A DNA stretch of 64,000 nt from JAPOXR01 sp963662395. Lineage in GTDB: Bacteria > Pseudomonadota > Alphaproteobacteria > Rhodobacterales > Rhodobacteraceae. Where the stretch lies: the NCBI GenBank assembly GCA_963662395.1, contig OY759511.1, positions 806,001 to 870,000 of the forward strand, written 5' to 3'. How positions within the stretch are numbered: position 1 is the first letter of the stretch; every line of letters starts with the position of its first letter. The position numbers and the translations under genes were made by a program. Of the stretch, positions 25,873 through 35,830 are shown in pieces. The notes under the pieces were generated by a model. It was given only the letters and a program-made list of their open reading frames with translations. It ran no database searches and was not told where the DNA came from.

Positions 25873-28113
25873 CTACAGCGGCAGAGGATACCACTTAACT
25901 CGCCTTACTCGACTCTGCGTGGGAAGTTGATTATCCTGAACCCGACCGCCCAGCTTCCGCGAACGCGAAGCCCAAAGGTTTATGTGGAACTGCATTGGAA
26001 GGTGTGGAATGGGAGTTGGTTTCCAGTTTACTCGCTCGTGAACAAGCTGATCGTCTACAAGCCAGCGAATGCAAGTTTCAGACCATTCGATCGAATATAG
26101 GTGATAGCCCTCAGATGCATCGAAATTTAGCTCTATCAATATCGGTGTGCCTCTATACCCATAATCCAATTTCGAGCCGTCAACGCCAGGATTGTAGTAA
26201 ACATTTGTTAACATCTTTCTGCAATCTTTTCCTAGAAACTCAACATCGATCTCTTGTCGGGGAGTGCTTCGGTGCAAGAACATGCCGGTAATCACACCAG
26301 ATACCGGTGCCGGTTTAATCTCTGCTTCAAATTTTCCGTAAAGAAAACTTTTCTGACTGCTTATAGATGCTGAAGTGTAATGCCTTACGTACGCATGTTC
26401 CCGACGAAGAGTCAGTACTCCGCAATTGTCGTCTTCAATTCGAAAATTCTGAGGACGAAACAATACCAAACTACTGGGGAATGTATCGTCGCGGTGCGTC
26501 CAATGCTCGCTCCCAAAATCCCTCTCTTCGGTTAGTATTTCCTTCCCTTTCTGCGAGCCTCCGCGCCAAGCATGGGCTCTCACCGTTGGTACACCCTGCC
26601 ATTCGTCCGAGCGCTCTATGATCCAAGGAGCACTATCGAACTTCAGTCGTTTGAATTTCACACGGCCTCGACCACCCCAGTCTTCTCGCATGTCGAGTCG
26701 CCGCCTCCCTTGGTCCGCAATTAGAGGATAAGCGCCTACCGGAGGCTCACATTCCAAGAACTCACACAGGTTCGTCCAACTGTCTCGTTCGTCACCCGAC
26801 ACGAAGAGGTACTTCACCGAGTGCCGTTGCAAATCCCTTACAAGCTGCGCCATGGGCAGCTTCTCGGCCCGTCCGCCCATGCTCATCCTGTGGCTTGCAA
26901 TACCCTCGGCCGCAAGCCAATCCGCCCCTGCGGCCACTGTCCAGGCGCCCTTGGACCCCACGATGACTCTCGACTCGGGGTACAACATTGCCAATTCCAG
27001 ACATTGTCTCGAGACTGACCCCACATTGACGTATGCGTCGAAAACCCTGTCCCGACACCCCGCGGCCAGTGCGGCCTGTTCAATACAAGGCAATGCCTCT
27101 ACATCGCTGCAACAGCGATAACCCAGCATTGACAGAGCCATAGCTAAGGATGTCAGTCCACTGTCCGCCGGTCCAATGGCGAATACCGGACCCCGGAGCC
27201 GGCTCCATGCAAATCTAGCCGGACCTTCGTCCGTCAACACACCCAACTTGGACAAAACTGGCAATACGGAATATGAATTGCTTGAATTGTAGTCTCTACG
27301 CTGCTCAATAAGAGAGGAGGTACTCGAAAATACATTGAGGGCATGGAACTGATGATTCATCCATAGATCGACCGGGCCGCGCACCGGAAGCCGCTTAAGG
27401 AGCTTTCGCGCTCCCTCTTTAGATAGTACGTATCCTGAAAGGTTCCACAGTCCCCGAATCGGTCTCATTAAGAATTCGGACAAGTATTCTTTTCTCGCCC
27501 CACCTTTTGCTTCCTCGAATGACAAATATAACAGATCCACCGTGCCATTTTTCGCAGTATCGTGTATAAGGTTTGCCCATACTTCCTCAAAGACCGATGC
27601 GAACTGTGCAGTGAAATACACGTCGTCCTCGAGTATCAGAACGTATTGATGATCGGATTTTGCAATCATGTTCCATACTTTTACATGCGATAGTGAAATA
27701 GCCTGCTCCTGCTGAGACATTTCTATCGATTGCCTCCCGTTGAAGCCGATGGGAGCCAATAGTGGTTGCGGCTCTACGAATAGTTGGTCCGACAGGGTAT
27801 ACGAGATACTCACGATGGCTTCGGGAACATCAACGTATCCCGATTTAGCGTCCACCCCGGAAAAGCGCTCTGTCATTTCTAGTAATGGCGCTCCTTCTTC
27901 ATCCGCAATACGCTTCAGCTCATATTGCATTTGCTCCCATCTTGCCCCATGCCTATCCAAATTGATTGTCACAATATGACTGATGCCATGTTTTCGGCCG
28001 TCTTTTGCTGCGCTAAACGCTCCGCAACTTGCCTTACCAGAAATTGATCTAAGGGCGAAAGAAGCACGATATAAGAGTTTTGCCAGATATTTGATCTTCC
28101 TCCTGCCATTCAT
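25873..28113 (-). CDS. Three-domain glycan enzyme: GT25 - sulfotransferase - GH16
   Basis: 746 residues from ATG 28113 (GTG 28137 would add eight). Residues about 43-300: GT25 glycosyltransferase (ISHIVTINLDRHGARWEQM, AISLSHVKVWNMI, LILEDDVYF at 160-167). About 315-480: sulfotransferase-like fold with a degenerate phosphate-binding start (GPADSGLTSLAMALSMLGYRC) and YPESRVIVGSKGAW. About 490-746: GH16 glucanase/transglycosylase with catalytic EIDVEF (about 621-626), LYGKFEAEIKPAP before it and LYSIEWSETCIRWLVDD after it. No signal peptide, so it likely acts in the cytoplasm. AT-richer than its surroundings, suggesting transfer. Same strand as a GT32-like gene upstream. Confidence 0.8.
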   Translation of the reverse strand: MNGRRKIKYLAKLLYRASFALRSISGKASCGAFSAAKDGRKHGISHIVTINLDRHGARWEQMQYELKRIADEEGAPLLEMTERFSGVDAKSGYVDVPEAIVSISYTLSDQLFVEPQPLLAPIGFNGRQSIEMSQQEQAISLSHVKVWNMIAKSDHQYVLILEDDVYFTAQFASVFEEVWANLIHDTAKNGTVDLLYLSFEEAKGGARKEYLSEFLMRPIRGLWNLSGYVLSKEGARKLLKRLPVRGPVDLWMNHQFHALNVFSSTSSLIEQRRDYNSSNSYSVLPVLSKLGVLTDEGPARFAWSRLRGPVFAIGPADSGLTSLAMALSMLGYRCCSDVEALPCIEQAALAAGCRDRVFDAYVNVGSVSRQCLELAMLYPESRVIVGSKGAWTVAAGADWLAAEGIASHRMSMGGRAEKLPMAQLVRDLQRHSVKYLFVSGDERDSWTNLCEFLECEPPVGAYPLIADQGRRRLDMREDWGGRGRVKFKRLKFDSAPWIIERSDEWQGVPTVRAHAWRGGSQKGKEILTEERDFGSEHWTHRDDTFPSSLVLFRPQNFRIEDDNCGVLTLRREHAYVRHYTSASISSQKSFLYGKFEAEIKPAPVSGVITGMFLHRSTPRQEIDVEFLGKDCRKMLTNVYYNPGVDGSKLDYGYRGTPILIELNFDASEGYHLYSIEWSETCIRWLVDDQLVHERVNWKPTPIPHLPMQFHINLWASRSRKLGGRVQDNQLPTQSRVRRVKWYPLPL

Positions 28114-28337
28114 CGTGTCATCGCTCTCACCATTCACGCTTCGACGTTTGATTTGGGATTCTGTGGAAGTGCTGCGCGGTTGGCGTCATCAGGGGACACG
28201 CACGGAGCAGCGAACGAATACTGAGTGTAACTGCTGCCTGGCCCCACGCCTCCAAGTTCTGTTTGCCGAGCACTGCACCCTGCGTTCCTCTGGGTACTTC
28301 GGAAACCGCCAGGCTCCGTACGTAATATCATCTCCAT

Positions 28338-29168
28338 TCACTCTCTCAGATTCACCAATCTCCAGTTCCTGTCGTCGCTTCGATAACTCAACGGCCAGAC
28401 GCTTGTTGATACTTCCTCCCAATCGGCGAGAATTTGGAAATTGCTGGATTCGTTCGCGCATTCGCGTGAAAGAGCATACTCAACCAGAGATGCCGTAAGA
28501 TTACCGGGACCAGTGGTCGATTGGATGTCGGCTTTTCCTGAATTCGCGAAAATCAGACGATTGGCTCTGTTGAGCGCGATGTGTATGACCGGATGATGGG
28601 GTGGAGATATCAAAGGGTTATTGTTGACGTAAAATATCCAGCTTGCGGAAAACTTTCTTTCCCCAAAAAAAAGCTGGGTCTCGACCATCGTGTCTGTCCT
28701 CGTGTCATAACACAGAGGTTGCACCTTTAGCCTTGGGTTAGAAAAGTATTCGTCGATATTTCTTCCGGAATACACTTCATCGGCATCCACATAGAAGCCG
28801 CCATTCAGTAAAACAAAACAGAGCCGGAAGTAGTCGCACCGCATTGCAGGATGATGGCAACGATTGAATGCCTGTAAGTGGCGATCTCCGAAATGTACCG
28901 ATATATATTTGGAAGCCAACTCGTCGTCATATAGTAACCTGGTAAACCCGATAGACTCGAGTACAGACCAAGACTCTAGGCAATTTTGTACGTCCGCCGG
29001 TAAATCATGAGGATCGTGCCAGTACTGTATTAGTAGCTTGGGTATAACACCTTTACAGGTTCGATTTACGCAATTGCGATTGTCCAAGCCCTGCGCCAGT
29101 TGACGGATGTAACTTGAGCGAAACGCATGATCGTTTGCAAGTGTTGATGCTTCAATGGACGGAATCAT
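28338..29168 (-). CDS. GT32-like glycosyltransferase with DxD motif
   Basis: 276 residues, ATG 29168. IPKLLIQYWHDP (42-53), CLESW, LLYDDELASKYI and AMRCDYFRLCFVLLNGGFYVDADEVY with the metal-binding DAD at 128-130 are the hallmark of the DXD-sugar-binding (GT32, capsular polysaccharide synthesis) family. HPVIHIALNRANRLI and STTGPGNLTASLVEYAL match the later conserved region (TGP). It would add a sugar to a surface glycan. AT-rich like the following GT25-sulfotransferase-GH16 gene, from which 224 bases separate it. Confidence 0.85.
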   Translation of the reverse strand: MIPSIEASTLANDHAFRSSYIRQLAQGLDNRNCVNRTCKGVIPKLLIQYWHDPHDLPADVQNCLESWSVLESIGFTRLLYDDELASKYISVHFGDRHLQAFNRCHHPAMRCDYFRLCFVLLNGGFYVDADEVYSGRNIDEYFSNPRLKVQPLCYDTRTDTMVETQLFFGERKFSASWIFYVNNNPLISPPHHPVIHIALNRANRLIFANSGKADIQSTTGPGNLTASLVEYALSRECANESSNFQILADWEEVSTSVWPLSYRSDDRNWRLVNLRE

Positions 29169-29559
29169 GTACTTTTACTATTCCCATCGAAAATGCAATA
29201 TTCTCGTGCAGTTAATTCTGGAATACGCCAAGACGGCGAATCATTGAAGATTTGGTCTCGTCGGTGACAGTTCGTCACGGCCTTGGCATTGATGTCGCGT
29301 CAGCTCCCGTGCCTACACACTGGAGGTAGTCTGTCGCCCCCGCGAGGCGCGGTTCTGTGTAGCCTGGCAGCCGGTTCGCCGCAACCTCGTCCGCCGATCC
29401 TAAAATCGGGGGAAGCACGTTGCCGCGCGAGGACAGTCCTACAGCACTCGTGGAACGCTCACGTCGGTTCCCTATTCGTCTGTGACACCGGCGGTACCCG
29501 TCCATGTGGCGGTTCAGTTCTCATCTCTAACCCGCTCTAGTATATCGACATCATCGAAT
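29169..29559. other. Gene-free stretch
   Basis: About 390 bases between the glycosyltransferase gene and the IS630 fragment. The first 110 bases are AT-rich and may hold the glycan-operon promoter (minus strand). The rest contains only short incoherent frames. I see no gene or clear repeat. Confidence 0.4.
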
Positions 29560-29917
29560 TGACGGGTACAGCGACGTCAAGCCTGATGCGTGCATCTTCC
29601 GCCCTGAAGCGCCGGTCCACCGGCCTCGCCGACCCGTTGCGGTGCTCCTCCCGGGCGCCGGTCTCGCGTATCATCGTCTCCCGGTCGGCAATCCGCCGAC
29701 CGGGGCACTGCCGCGAAAGGACGCCGGTCCCGGTCTCCGCCATGTTCGGCCGGCTGCCGTGTTTCGGCGTGTGGTGCACGTCGAGCCTCCCCGCCAGGCG
29801 CGACGCCTCCCCGGGTGCGAAGGTCTCGTGCAGCGCGGGCAGCCCGTGCGTGTCCGGGTTGTCCATCACCGGGACAATGTCCGTTGCCGGAAAATGCATG
29901 TCGGCGAGATCCTTCGG
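29560..29917 (-). pseudogene. IS630-family transposase, C-terminal part (pair of 35234-35830)
   Basis: The minus frame reads KDLADMHFPATDIVPVMDNPDTHGLPALHETFAPGEASRLAGRLDVHHTPKHGSRPNMAE, then SRQCPGRRIADRETMIRE and RRFRAEDARIRL: the last third of an IS630 transposase with the MDNxxTH aspartate and TPKHGS-NMAE glutamate of its DDE triad. The gene is cut at 29917 by IS21-B. Its 5' part lies 5.3 kb away at 35234-35830, with an 8-base target duplication CCGAAGGA at both cuts. Confidence 0.8.
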
Positions 29918-30213
29918 TGTTAATCCACCTGCAATATTGACCCACTTCAGGAAGAATCCTCTTCCAGAACTGACCCGCCTTCCCGGAAGCAGATCGTTCA
30001 TTCCTGCGACCGTTTCACGGTCTGCGGGAGAATCAGAGGATGCCGGCAGTGGAGACAATTGCAAGGATCCGAAGGAAACATCCTGGAGAAGGAAAGTCGA
30101 TCCGCGGGGTAGCCCGGGAGCTCGGTATCTCGCGCAACACCGTTCGCAGGGTGGTGCGCAGCGGAGAGACGGCGCACCGCCATGACCGGGCCTTTGCCTC
30201 GTTTGACGGCTCC

Positions 30214-32805
30214 TGCCGGGCGACAATCACGGTGACAGCCCGGCGTCAATCAGGATGACAAGGGTGCCGGGGGGCGGCAGGCGGTAACGGAGGGAGGGCA
30301 CAGCCCGACTGGAGTTACCGCCTGCCGCTGCGGATTTCTCCCCCCCTTGCCGGCACCTCACCTGATGTCCGCGGCCGTTCGGGCACTGTTCTGCAAGACC
30401 CGGTCCGACGAGGTGAGCAGAATGCCCGGACGCCATGTTGCAGATCATCAGGTGAGGCTGTTCATGGAATACGGCAGAACCCGTTCGGCCCGCCCGCGTC
30501 GGCGAAGGCCGGCATCGCGCAGCCACCGGCACCCGCATCAGGCGGGACCCGCCGGCCGGCATGTTCGACGAGGAGGTGGCGGCGATGCCCGAGGCGGAGC
30601 CGGGCCTGCGCCCGGTCGGCATCCTCGAGGAGTTGCGGCGGCGCCATCCGGAGCAGGGTCCGGATGTCCGGCGCACCCCGGAGCGGCGGATCGGCGACCG
30701 GAAGGCACAGCACGGCCCGGAGAGGAGGCCATGTTCCGGCAGCGGCGCTGACCGGGCCGGAGGCTTGCCTGCCTTCACCCGCATGACCGGGCCCGGCGCC
30801 GCCCTGCCGGGCAGAAGCCCGGGCACATGCCCTGTCACTTCCGGCTGCCCTGGTCCGGCTTCCGCCATGCCGGGGTCGTGCCCGGCGGCGAGAGCTTCAC
30901 GGCGCCGGCCGCCGGCCTGCAGGCGGCGCTCCGGCCGCCGGGCGGGGCCCCGCAGGAGCACCGGGCAGGCTACCTGCCTGCAGGCTTCCGCGATCCCGGC
31001 CGGGAGGATGCCGGGGACATGACCGGGCGCTGTCGCCTCCCGTGCAGGCATTGCCGGATGACACCTTCACGCGACAACCGCGGCATCGCCCGTGAGAATG
31101 GCGCCATCGAGGGTGCGCACGGCCATCCCGGGCAGGAGATCGATGATGCGCTGATGATCAGGGGATCGAGGGAGTTTGCCGATGAAGGTGCATGCCGCAG
31201 CTTCATCGCCGGCATCGTCGGGTGCTGCAATGCCCGTCGCGCCAAACGGATCAACACCGAACGGGCACTGCTCGAACCCCTGCCGGACATGCGTACCACC
31301 GATCACGGGGAGGCCGGCGTCACCGTCACCTCCTCCAGTGGCTTCATCCTCGAGCGCGTGTTCTGCACCGTGCCTTCCCGGCTCATCGGCCACCTTCCCG
31401 GCGTGCGCATCCATGATGACCGGCCGGAGCCCTGTCCGGGCACCGTCCGTCAGCCGGCCCTGCCCCGGAAGCGGAAGGGCTCGCCTGCGAAGGCGGTGCA
31501 TGTGGTCGATCACCGCCACGTGATCCACTCGCCGAAGAGGCCGATGGCGCTCATGCGGCTGGTCTGCGGCGGCGAGCTCTTCCCGCGTGAAGCCTACCGG
31601 CGCGGTTTCGAGGCGGCGCCGGAGAGAGAGGGCGAGCGTAACGCCTGCCTGCCGGCGGTGAAGCTGCCGGCGCTGGCCCATGAGGAGAATTGCGAGGCGG
31701 CGCCGGCGGCAGGACCTGCGCCTGCCTGCAGGAAGGAAGGCTGCCGGAGGTGGATCGCCTCCGGGCCCGGTCTGCACCGGATGCCGCCGCCATGCCCACT
31801 GCCGGCGTCGCCAGGGCACCGCTCCCGGGCCATGGCGATCTCCCGGTCATGGCAGGTGCGTCATGAGCCGCACCGATGACGGTGCCGGCCTGGAGCTGAT
31901 GCCCGCCGGGCTACGCCTGCCGGTCATGCGGGAGCCGTGGAAGGATCCTGCCGCCCGCTCCGACAGGGAGGGCCGGCCACCCTGGCCGAGCACGGGATTG
32001 CCGAGCGCCGGCGGCGGCGGAGCCGGCGCCATCCGAGCGAGGCCAGGCTCCTGCCGGGCAAGAGCCTGGCCGGCTTCGACTTCGGTGTGGTGCCGGTGAT
32101 CCCGAAGGCGCAGGTGATGGCCCGGGGTGCCTCATGCCTGATCTTCGGCCCGCCGGGGACCGGCAGGAGCCATCCTGCCGGTGCGATCGGACTGGCCGGC
32201 TGCCGGGTGCCCTGCTGCCGGACCACCGACCTGGTGCAGCGGCTGCAGACGGCACGGAAGGAGCCGGCGCCGGAGGCGGCACTGGCGCCGGCAGGCCGGG
32301 TTCACCTGGTGATCCTCGACGATCCTGCCCATGTCGGCAAGGACCAGGCGCTCTTCGAGCTCATCCCGGCCCGCCACGAGCGGCGCTCGCTGCCGATCAC
32401 CGCGGGCCGGCCCTTCCCGGAACGGGACCGGATCCTTCCGGACCGGACCATGGCGGTGGTGGCAGCAGGCCGCCCGGTGCACCGGGCGGTGATTCCCGGG
32501 ATGAATGTCGAGAGCTGTCGCCGGCGCGCCGCATTCGAGACCCGCAAACGCCGGCGGCCGGCGAGCCGGGCCACGCAGAAGAACACGCCGACCGGCCGAG
32601 CCGGAACATCCCGGGACATGCGGCCCGCGGCGCCTCCGGTCCCGCGGGCCGTCTTCGTTCCGGGAAAGAGAGAAATCAGCGACAAGCAGGATCAGTGGAA
32701 AAACCACTTGCACTCGACAGGGAATCCGGAAAACATCCGCATCGCCGCGACGTCAAACCGTCATCCTGATCGACGTGCAGCCATCATCCGGATTGTCGCT
32801 CCACA
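30214..32805 (+). mobile_element. IS21-A copy 2 (2592 bp), inserted in IS21-B
   Basis: Ends TGCCGGGCGACAATC and GATTGTCGCTCCACA, flanked by GGCTCC (30208-30213, 32806-32811). It contains the leader hairpin, an istA remnant from ATG 30424 (MPGRHVADHQVRLFMEYGRTRSA, then the same frameshift as copy 1, with further ones and loss of about 80 codons) and an istB remnant (31862-32606; FGPPGTGRSHPAGAIGLAG, VHLVILDDPAHVGKDQ). More diverged than copy 1, with many Arg/Pro/Gly replacements, so long inactive. Confidence 0.85.
30275..30327 (+). promoter_or_regulatory. Conserved hairpin in IS21-A leader (copy 2)
   Basis: CGGCAGGCGGTAAC (30275-30288) pairs with GTTACCGCCTGCCG (30314-30327). Relative to copy 1, one G-C pair has become C-G by changes on both arms. 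The inner stem GGGC-ACA-GCCC is kept. Such compensation indicates selection on the paired structure. Confidence 0.65.
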
Positions 32806-33673
32806 GGCTCCTGTGGCATCGGCATCCACGACGACATGCGGGCGGGTGGAGCGGGTCCTCCCGGGCCGGGAGGGCAGGATCGATCCCCGCTTCCCGGAAC
32901 TGTGCGAGCACTGTCTGGTCGATCCGGTGTTCTGCACCCGCGGGGCGGGCCGGGAGAAGGGCCGGGTGGAGAACCGGATCAGGTCCATGCGCGGATTGCC
33001 GTTCAGGCCGCGCCTCGAGGCCGTGCTGGCCGAGCGGACGATCTTCGAGGTGTTTGCCGGCGAGGAGCAACGCTGCCTGGTGCCGGGGACGGAGCCGTTC
33101 CGCGGCCACGCTTCACGCCAGGCCACGGCCTCCAGGACCTGCCTGGTCCGTTTCGCGGGCAACAGCTGCCCGGCCCTGGCCAGGGCGGCCGGCAGGCCGG
33201 TGGAGCTGCGTGCCCTGGCCGATCACGTCGAGATCCGTCTCGGCGGCGAGACCGCCTTCGGCCATGCCCGCGAGTTCGGGCGGGGCCAGGCGGTCCAGAG
33301 TCACCCGCACCATCCCCATACCGGCGCGCAAGCCCGGGGCGATCCGCGGGTGGCGCGCCGTTCCGGGCCAGGCATCTGCCGGCACCGCTGGCGGCGGTGC
33401 GGGAGCGCCTGGAGACAGGCAGGGATGGCGGCGAGCAGATGGTGTGCATCCTCCCCGGTGCACGGGATCACGGTCTCGAGGCGATCTCCGCCGCCTGTGC
33501 CGAGGCGCTGGCGGCCGGCATCCGCAATGCCGACCTCATCCTCGACATCGCCGCCCGTCGCTGCCGGCCCGGGCCGGTGCCGCAGGTTCCGATACCGGCG
33601 GGGCCGGAGCTCGGCGATCCGCCGGTGGCCGATCCCGCACGCCATGACCGGCTGCTTGCCGGGAGGCAGGCCG

Positions 33674-34240
33674 ATGAGGCGAAGTGAACCGATGGTGCTG
33701 ATGAGCGGGCCGGCCGACAGGAAGGCAGGATCGATCAGGTACCGGATGACGATCGCCAGGCTGCCGCATGCCGGGGAGATGGTGCGGCGCATGGCCGACG
33801 GGTCCTTCACCCGGGCCGGGCGGGGCGCGATTCTCGTGGGTGGAACGGGAACCGGCAGGACCCGTCCTGCCGTGGCCATTGCCCGCTCCTGCATCGGCGG
33901 CGGCGCCCGCGGCCGCGTCCTCGACATCATCGAGCCGGCGGGCCTCTCGAGCGGGAGTTCCGGGACGGCCGCCAGGGGCGCCTCGCCGATGCCATGCGCC
34001 GGCGCGACGTCGTCCAGGCGGGCCCGGCTGTCTGCCGGTCTCGCGCGATGGCGGCAATCTCCTGTTCCACCTCTTGTCCGGCCTCCATGAATGGACGCCG
34101 GTGATGGACGCCGCCAACCTGCAGTTCGGCGAATGGGCCGGCGTCGGGCCGGCGTCGGGATGACCACCGCCCTCGCAGGGCGGCTGACCCGTCATCGCGA
34201 CATCCTCGAGACCGGCAATGACGGCCGGCGCCTCGGGAGC
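33674..34240 (+). pseudogene. istB: IstB of IS21-B, degraded
   Basis: It starts MRRSEPMVLMSGPADRKAGSIRYRMTIARLPHAGEMVRRMADGSFT, keeps a Walker A region (VGGTGTGRTRPAVAIA) and, after frameshifts and a loss in the Walker B area, SGLHEWTPVMDAANLQFGEWAGV and MTTALAGRLTRHRDILETGNDGRRLGSR, the characteristic IstB C-terminus. The end abuts the 3' end of the convergent Toprim gene. Confidence 0.75.
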
Positions 34241-35105
34241 CGCGACCGGGCAGCGCATTCCGGTCCTCGGCCCCGGACGGACGGGTGCGGCTGACCCGTC
34301 TGTCGGATGCAATGAGCGCCCCGGCGGCGCCGTCACCGGGCTCGCCCTCGTCGAAGCCGCAGATGACGTATTCCAGGTCGAATTCGCCAGGCCGGTCCTA
34401 CAGGCGGCGGCAGGTGTCGGCGGCCGACGCCCATGTCGATGCCGGGCCACCAGCACCCAGGGCACATGCCGAGAGGGCATCAATGGCACTCCCGGCGATG
34501 AACGCACCGGCCGGCACCCCGGCGTCCCCGCTGCCGAACCGGAAGCCGGCGGCGGCTTTCCGGGATCCCGGCACCATGCCCCGGAAGCGCCGGCGGGTGC
34601 CGACAGGTTCGGCGCCGGTGATCCGACCCCGGGCCTCCCGGCAGGCAGACACCGCGTTCAGACGCGCATCGGCCCACAAGAGCCCGGCCCTCTCGAGATC
34701 GTCCGGACGGGCCGCATCGAGGCCGCGCTCGCCGGTCAGGCATGCCCGGACCCTGTCCCGGCTGTCCTCGCAGGGCGGCGGCATCGCCAGTGCCCGGGGC
34801 CGCACCGGAACTGGCGGCCTGGCGGTCCCCGGAGGCGATGGCCGTCCGGCCAGCCGGTTGATTGCCTCGAGCGGCGTGCAGCCGCGGCCATGGATGACCG
34901 GGCCTCTGGCCCCGCCACCGCCGCAGCCGGCGATGTGGTCGTGGTATCCTGGCCCGCCCGGGCCATGCACCGAACCGTCCCGCCGCCAGCGGCAGCGGTC
35001 GGTCCTGTCCCGTGCATGGCCCGGCAGCGGCGCCACCCCGGTCAGCGGCCCGGACCTCACCTCGCCGGCCAGTCGCCGAAATCCGTGATCCGATTTCCCT
35101 TCCAT
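34236..35105 (-). pseudogene. DUF3991/Toprim primase-like gene carried by IS21-B
   Basis: ATG 35105. MEGKSDHGFRRLAGEVRSG, DRCRWRRDGS, DHIAGCGGGGARGPVIHGRG match the zinc/DUF3991 part of the Tn-ABCD protein (58650-59522). Then GTRRRFRGMVPGSRKAAAGFRFGSGDAGVPAGAFIAGSAIDALSA and, after a frameshift near 34400, YVICGFDEGEPGDGAAGALIASDRQVSRTRP, the Toprim domain with an altered DxD (DEGEPGD instead of DADAAGD). Only one frameshift over about 285 codons, less than its istAB neighbours. Its start lies in a hairpin. Confidence 0.75.
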
Positions 35106-35175
35106 CTTTCCTTCTCCCGAAAACGCCGCCCGCCGGGCGGACTGTCGGGAAAAGGCTGTCGGGAAGGAAAGATGG
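35102..35175 (-). promoter_or_regulatory. Hairpin covering the start of the IS21-B Toprim gene (copy 2)
   Basis: Same 13-bp perfect pairing as at 16633-16706 (arms 35102-35114 and 35163-35175), with the start codon and ribosome-binding site in the 3' arm. The loop carries two TTCCCGACAG direct repeats, like the TTTCCCGGCAGC sites at the left end of Tn-ABCD. Confidence 0.5.
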
Positions 35176-35233
35176 CACAGGACGGGTCAGTTCTGGAGGA
35201 GGAAGACGGGTCAGTTTTCGGCCGGTATTGACA

Positions 35234-35830
35234 TCCTTCGGCACCCTGGCGAAGTCCTGCCTGACACGGCGGCCCCGCCTCGACGTGGCGCCGGCCGGCC
35301 GGGACGCACCGGCAGGGTGCAGGGTCTCCTTCGTCCCGGCCTCGATGTCTCGCCTGCCCGGACGAGCACGGTGTCGTCCTCCATCGCACGAACAGGATCG
35401 GCGTTCGCCCCGGGCGGAATGCCTGCATGCCCTCAGCCACGGCCCGGGACCGTTTTTCCTGGTGACCTTCGCACCGTCTCCGTCGAAACTGCATCGACGA
35501 CCTCCGGCTCCACCAGCCTTTCGCCAAGCAGCTTCAGGTTCCTGCGCCATGTCCCGCGGGAGGCTCCGGACCGGCCGGCATCGCCGGCGTCGCCTCCCCC
35601 TCGCCATCCGGCAGCCGCCTCTTCCGGTTCACCCGGAGGGCCTCGCCGTCCCGAGCGAGGGAATGTCGGCGATGTCCACATCCCGCCTGCCGCCGCCGCT
35701 CCTTCGATCCCCTGCCGCCGCAGGCCAACTCCCGGAGCGCCTTGCGCTCATGCTCCTCGAGCCGGACCCCGTGGATCTTCCTGCCTGTGGAACCCGTTGC
35801 CCGTCACCTCCGGATGCCTTCCGGAGCCGA
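35234..35830 (-). pseudogene. IS630-family transposase, N-terminal part
   Basis: In several minus frames: RLEEHERKALRELACGGRGSKE (N-terminal HTH region), LLGERLVEPEVVDAVSTETVRRS (second HTH), KNGPGPWLRACR, RRHVEAG and QDFARVPKDV, in the order of IS630 transposases. It ends at the IS21-B terminus (35233); the next residues, KDLADMHFPATD, are at 29917. At least four frameshifts. Confidence 0.7.

Larger units (their letters stand above)
30040..33690 (+). pseudogene. istA: IstA of IS21-B, internally deleted and interrupted
   Basis: Part 1 (30040-30213): MPAVETIARIRRKHPGEGKSIRGVARELGISRNTVRRVVRSG, then directly HDRAFASFDGSC. Comparison with the derivative at 17043-17616 shows some 130 codons lost between two ATGACCGG repeats. 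IS21-A copy 2 is inserted here with GGCTCC duplicated. Part 2 (32812-33690) continues GIGIHDDMR, CEHCLVDPVFCTRGAGREKGRVENRI, RTIFEVFAGEE, ASRTCLVRFAGNS, GRPVELRALADHVEIRLGG and, after a frameshift, DGLEAISAACAEALAAGIRNADLILDIAARR. Confidence 0.8.
29918..35233 (+). mobile_element. IS21-B: IS21-family element with Toprim passenger, split by IS21-A
   Basis: Ends TGTTAATCCACCTGCAATAT (left) and, on the minus strand at the right, TGTCAATACCGGCC, each followed by TGACCC-containing repeats. Flanked by 8-base duplications of CCGAAGGA within an IS630 gene. Contents in order: istA 5' part (+), IS21-A copy 2 (30214-32805), rest of istA (+), istB (+) and, pointing inward from the right end, a DUF3991/Toprim gene (-). 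Without IS21-A its own DNA is about 2.7 kb, because istA carries an internal deletion. All genes are broken. Confidence 0.8.

Noticed and set aside
29283..29540. ORF in the gap after the glycosyltransferase
   Set aside because: No motif, no ribosome-binding site, and composition consistent with chance.
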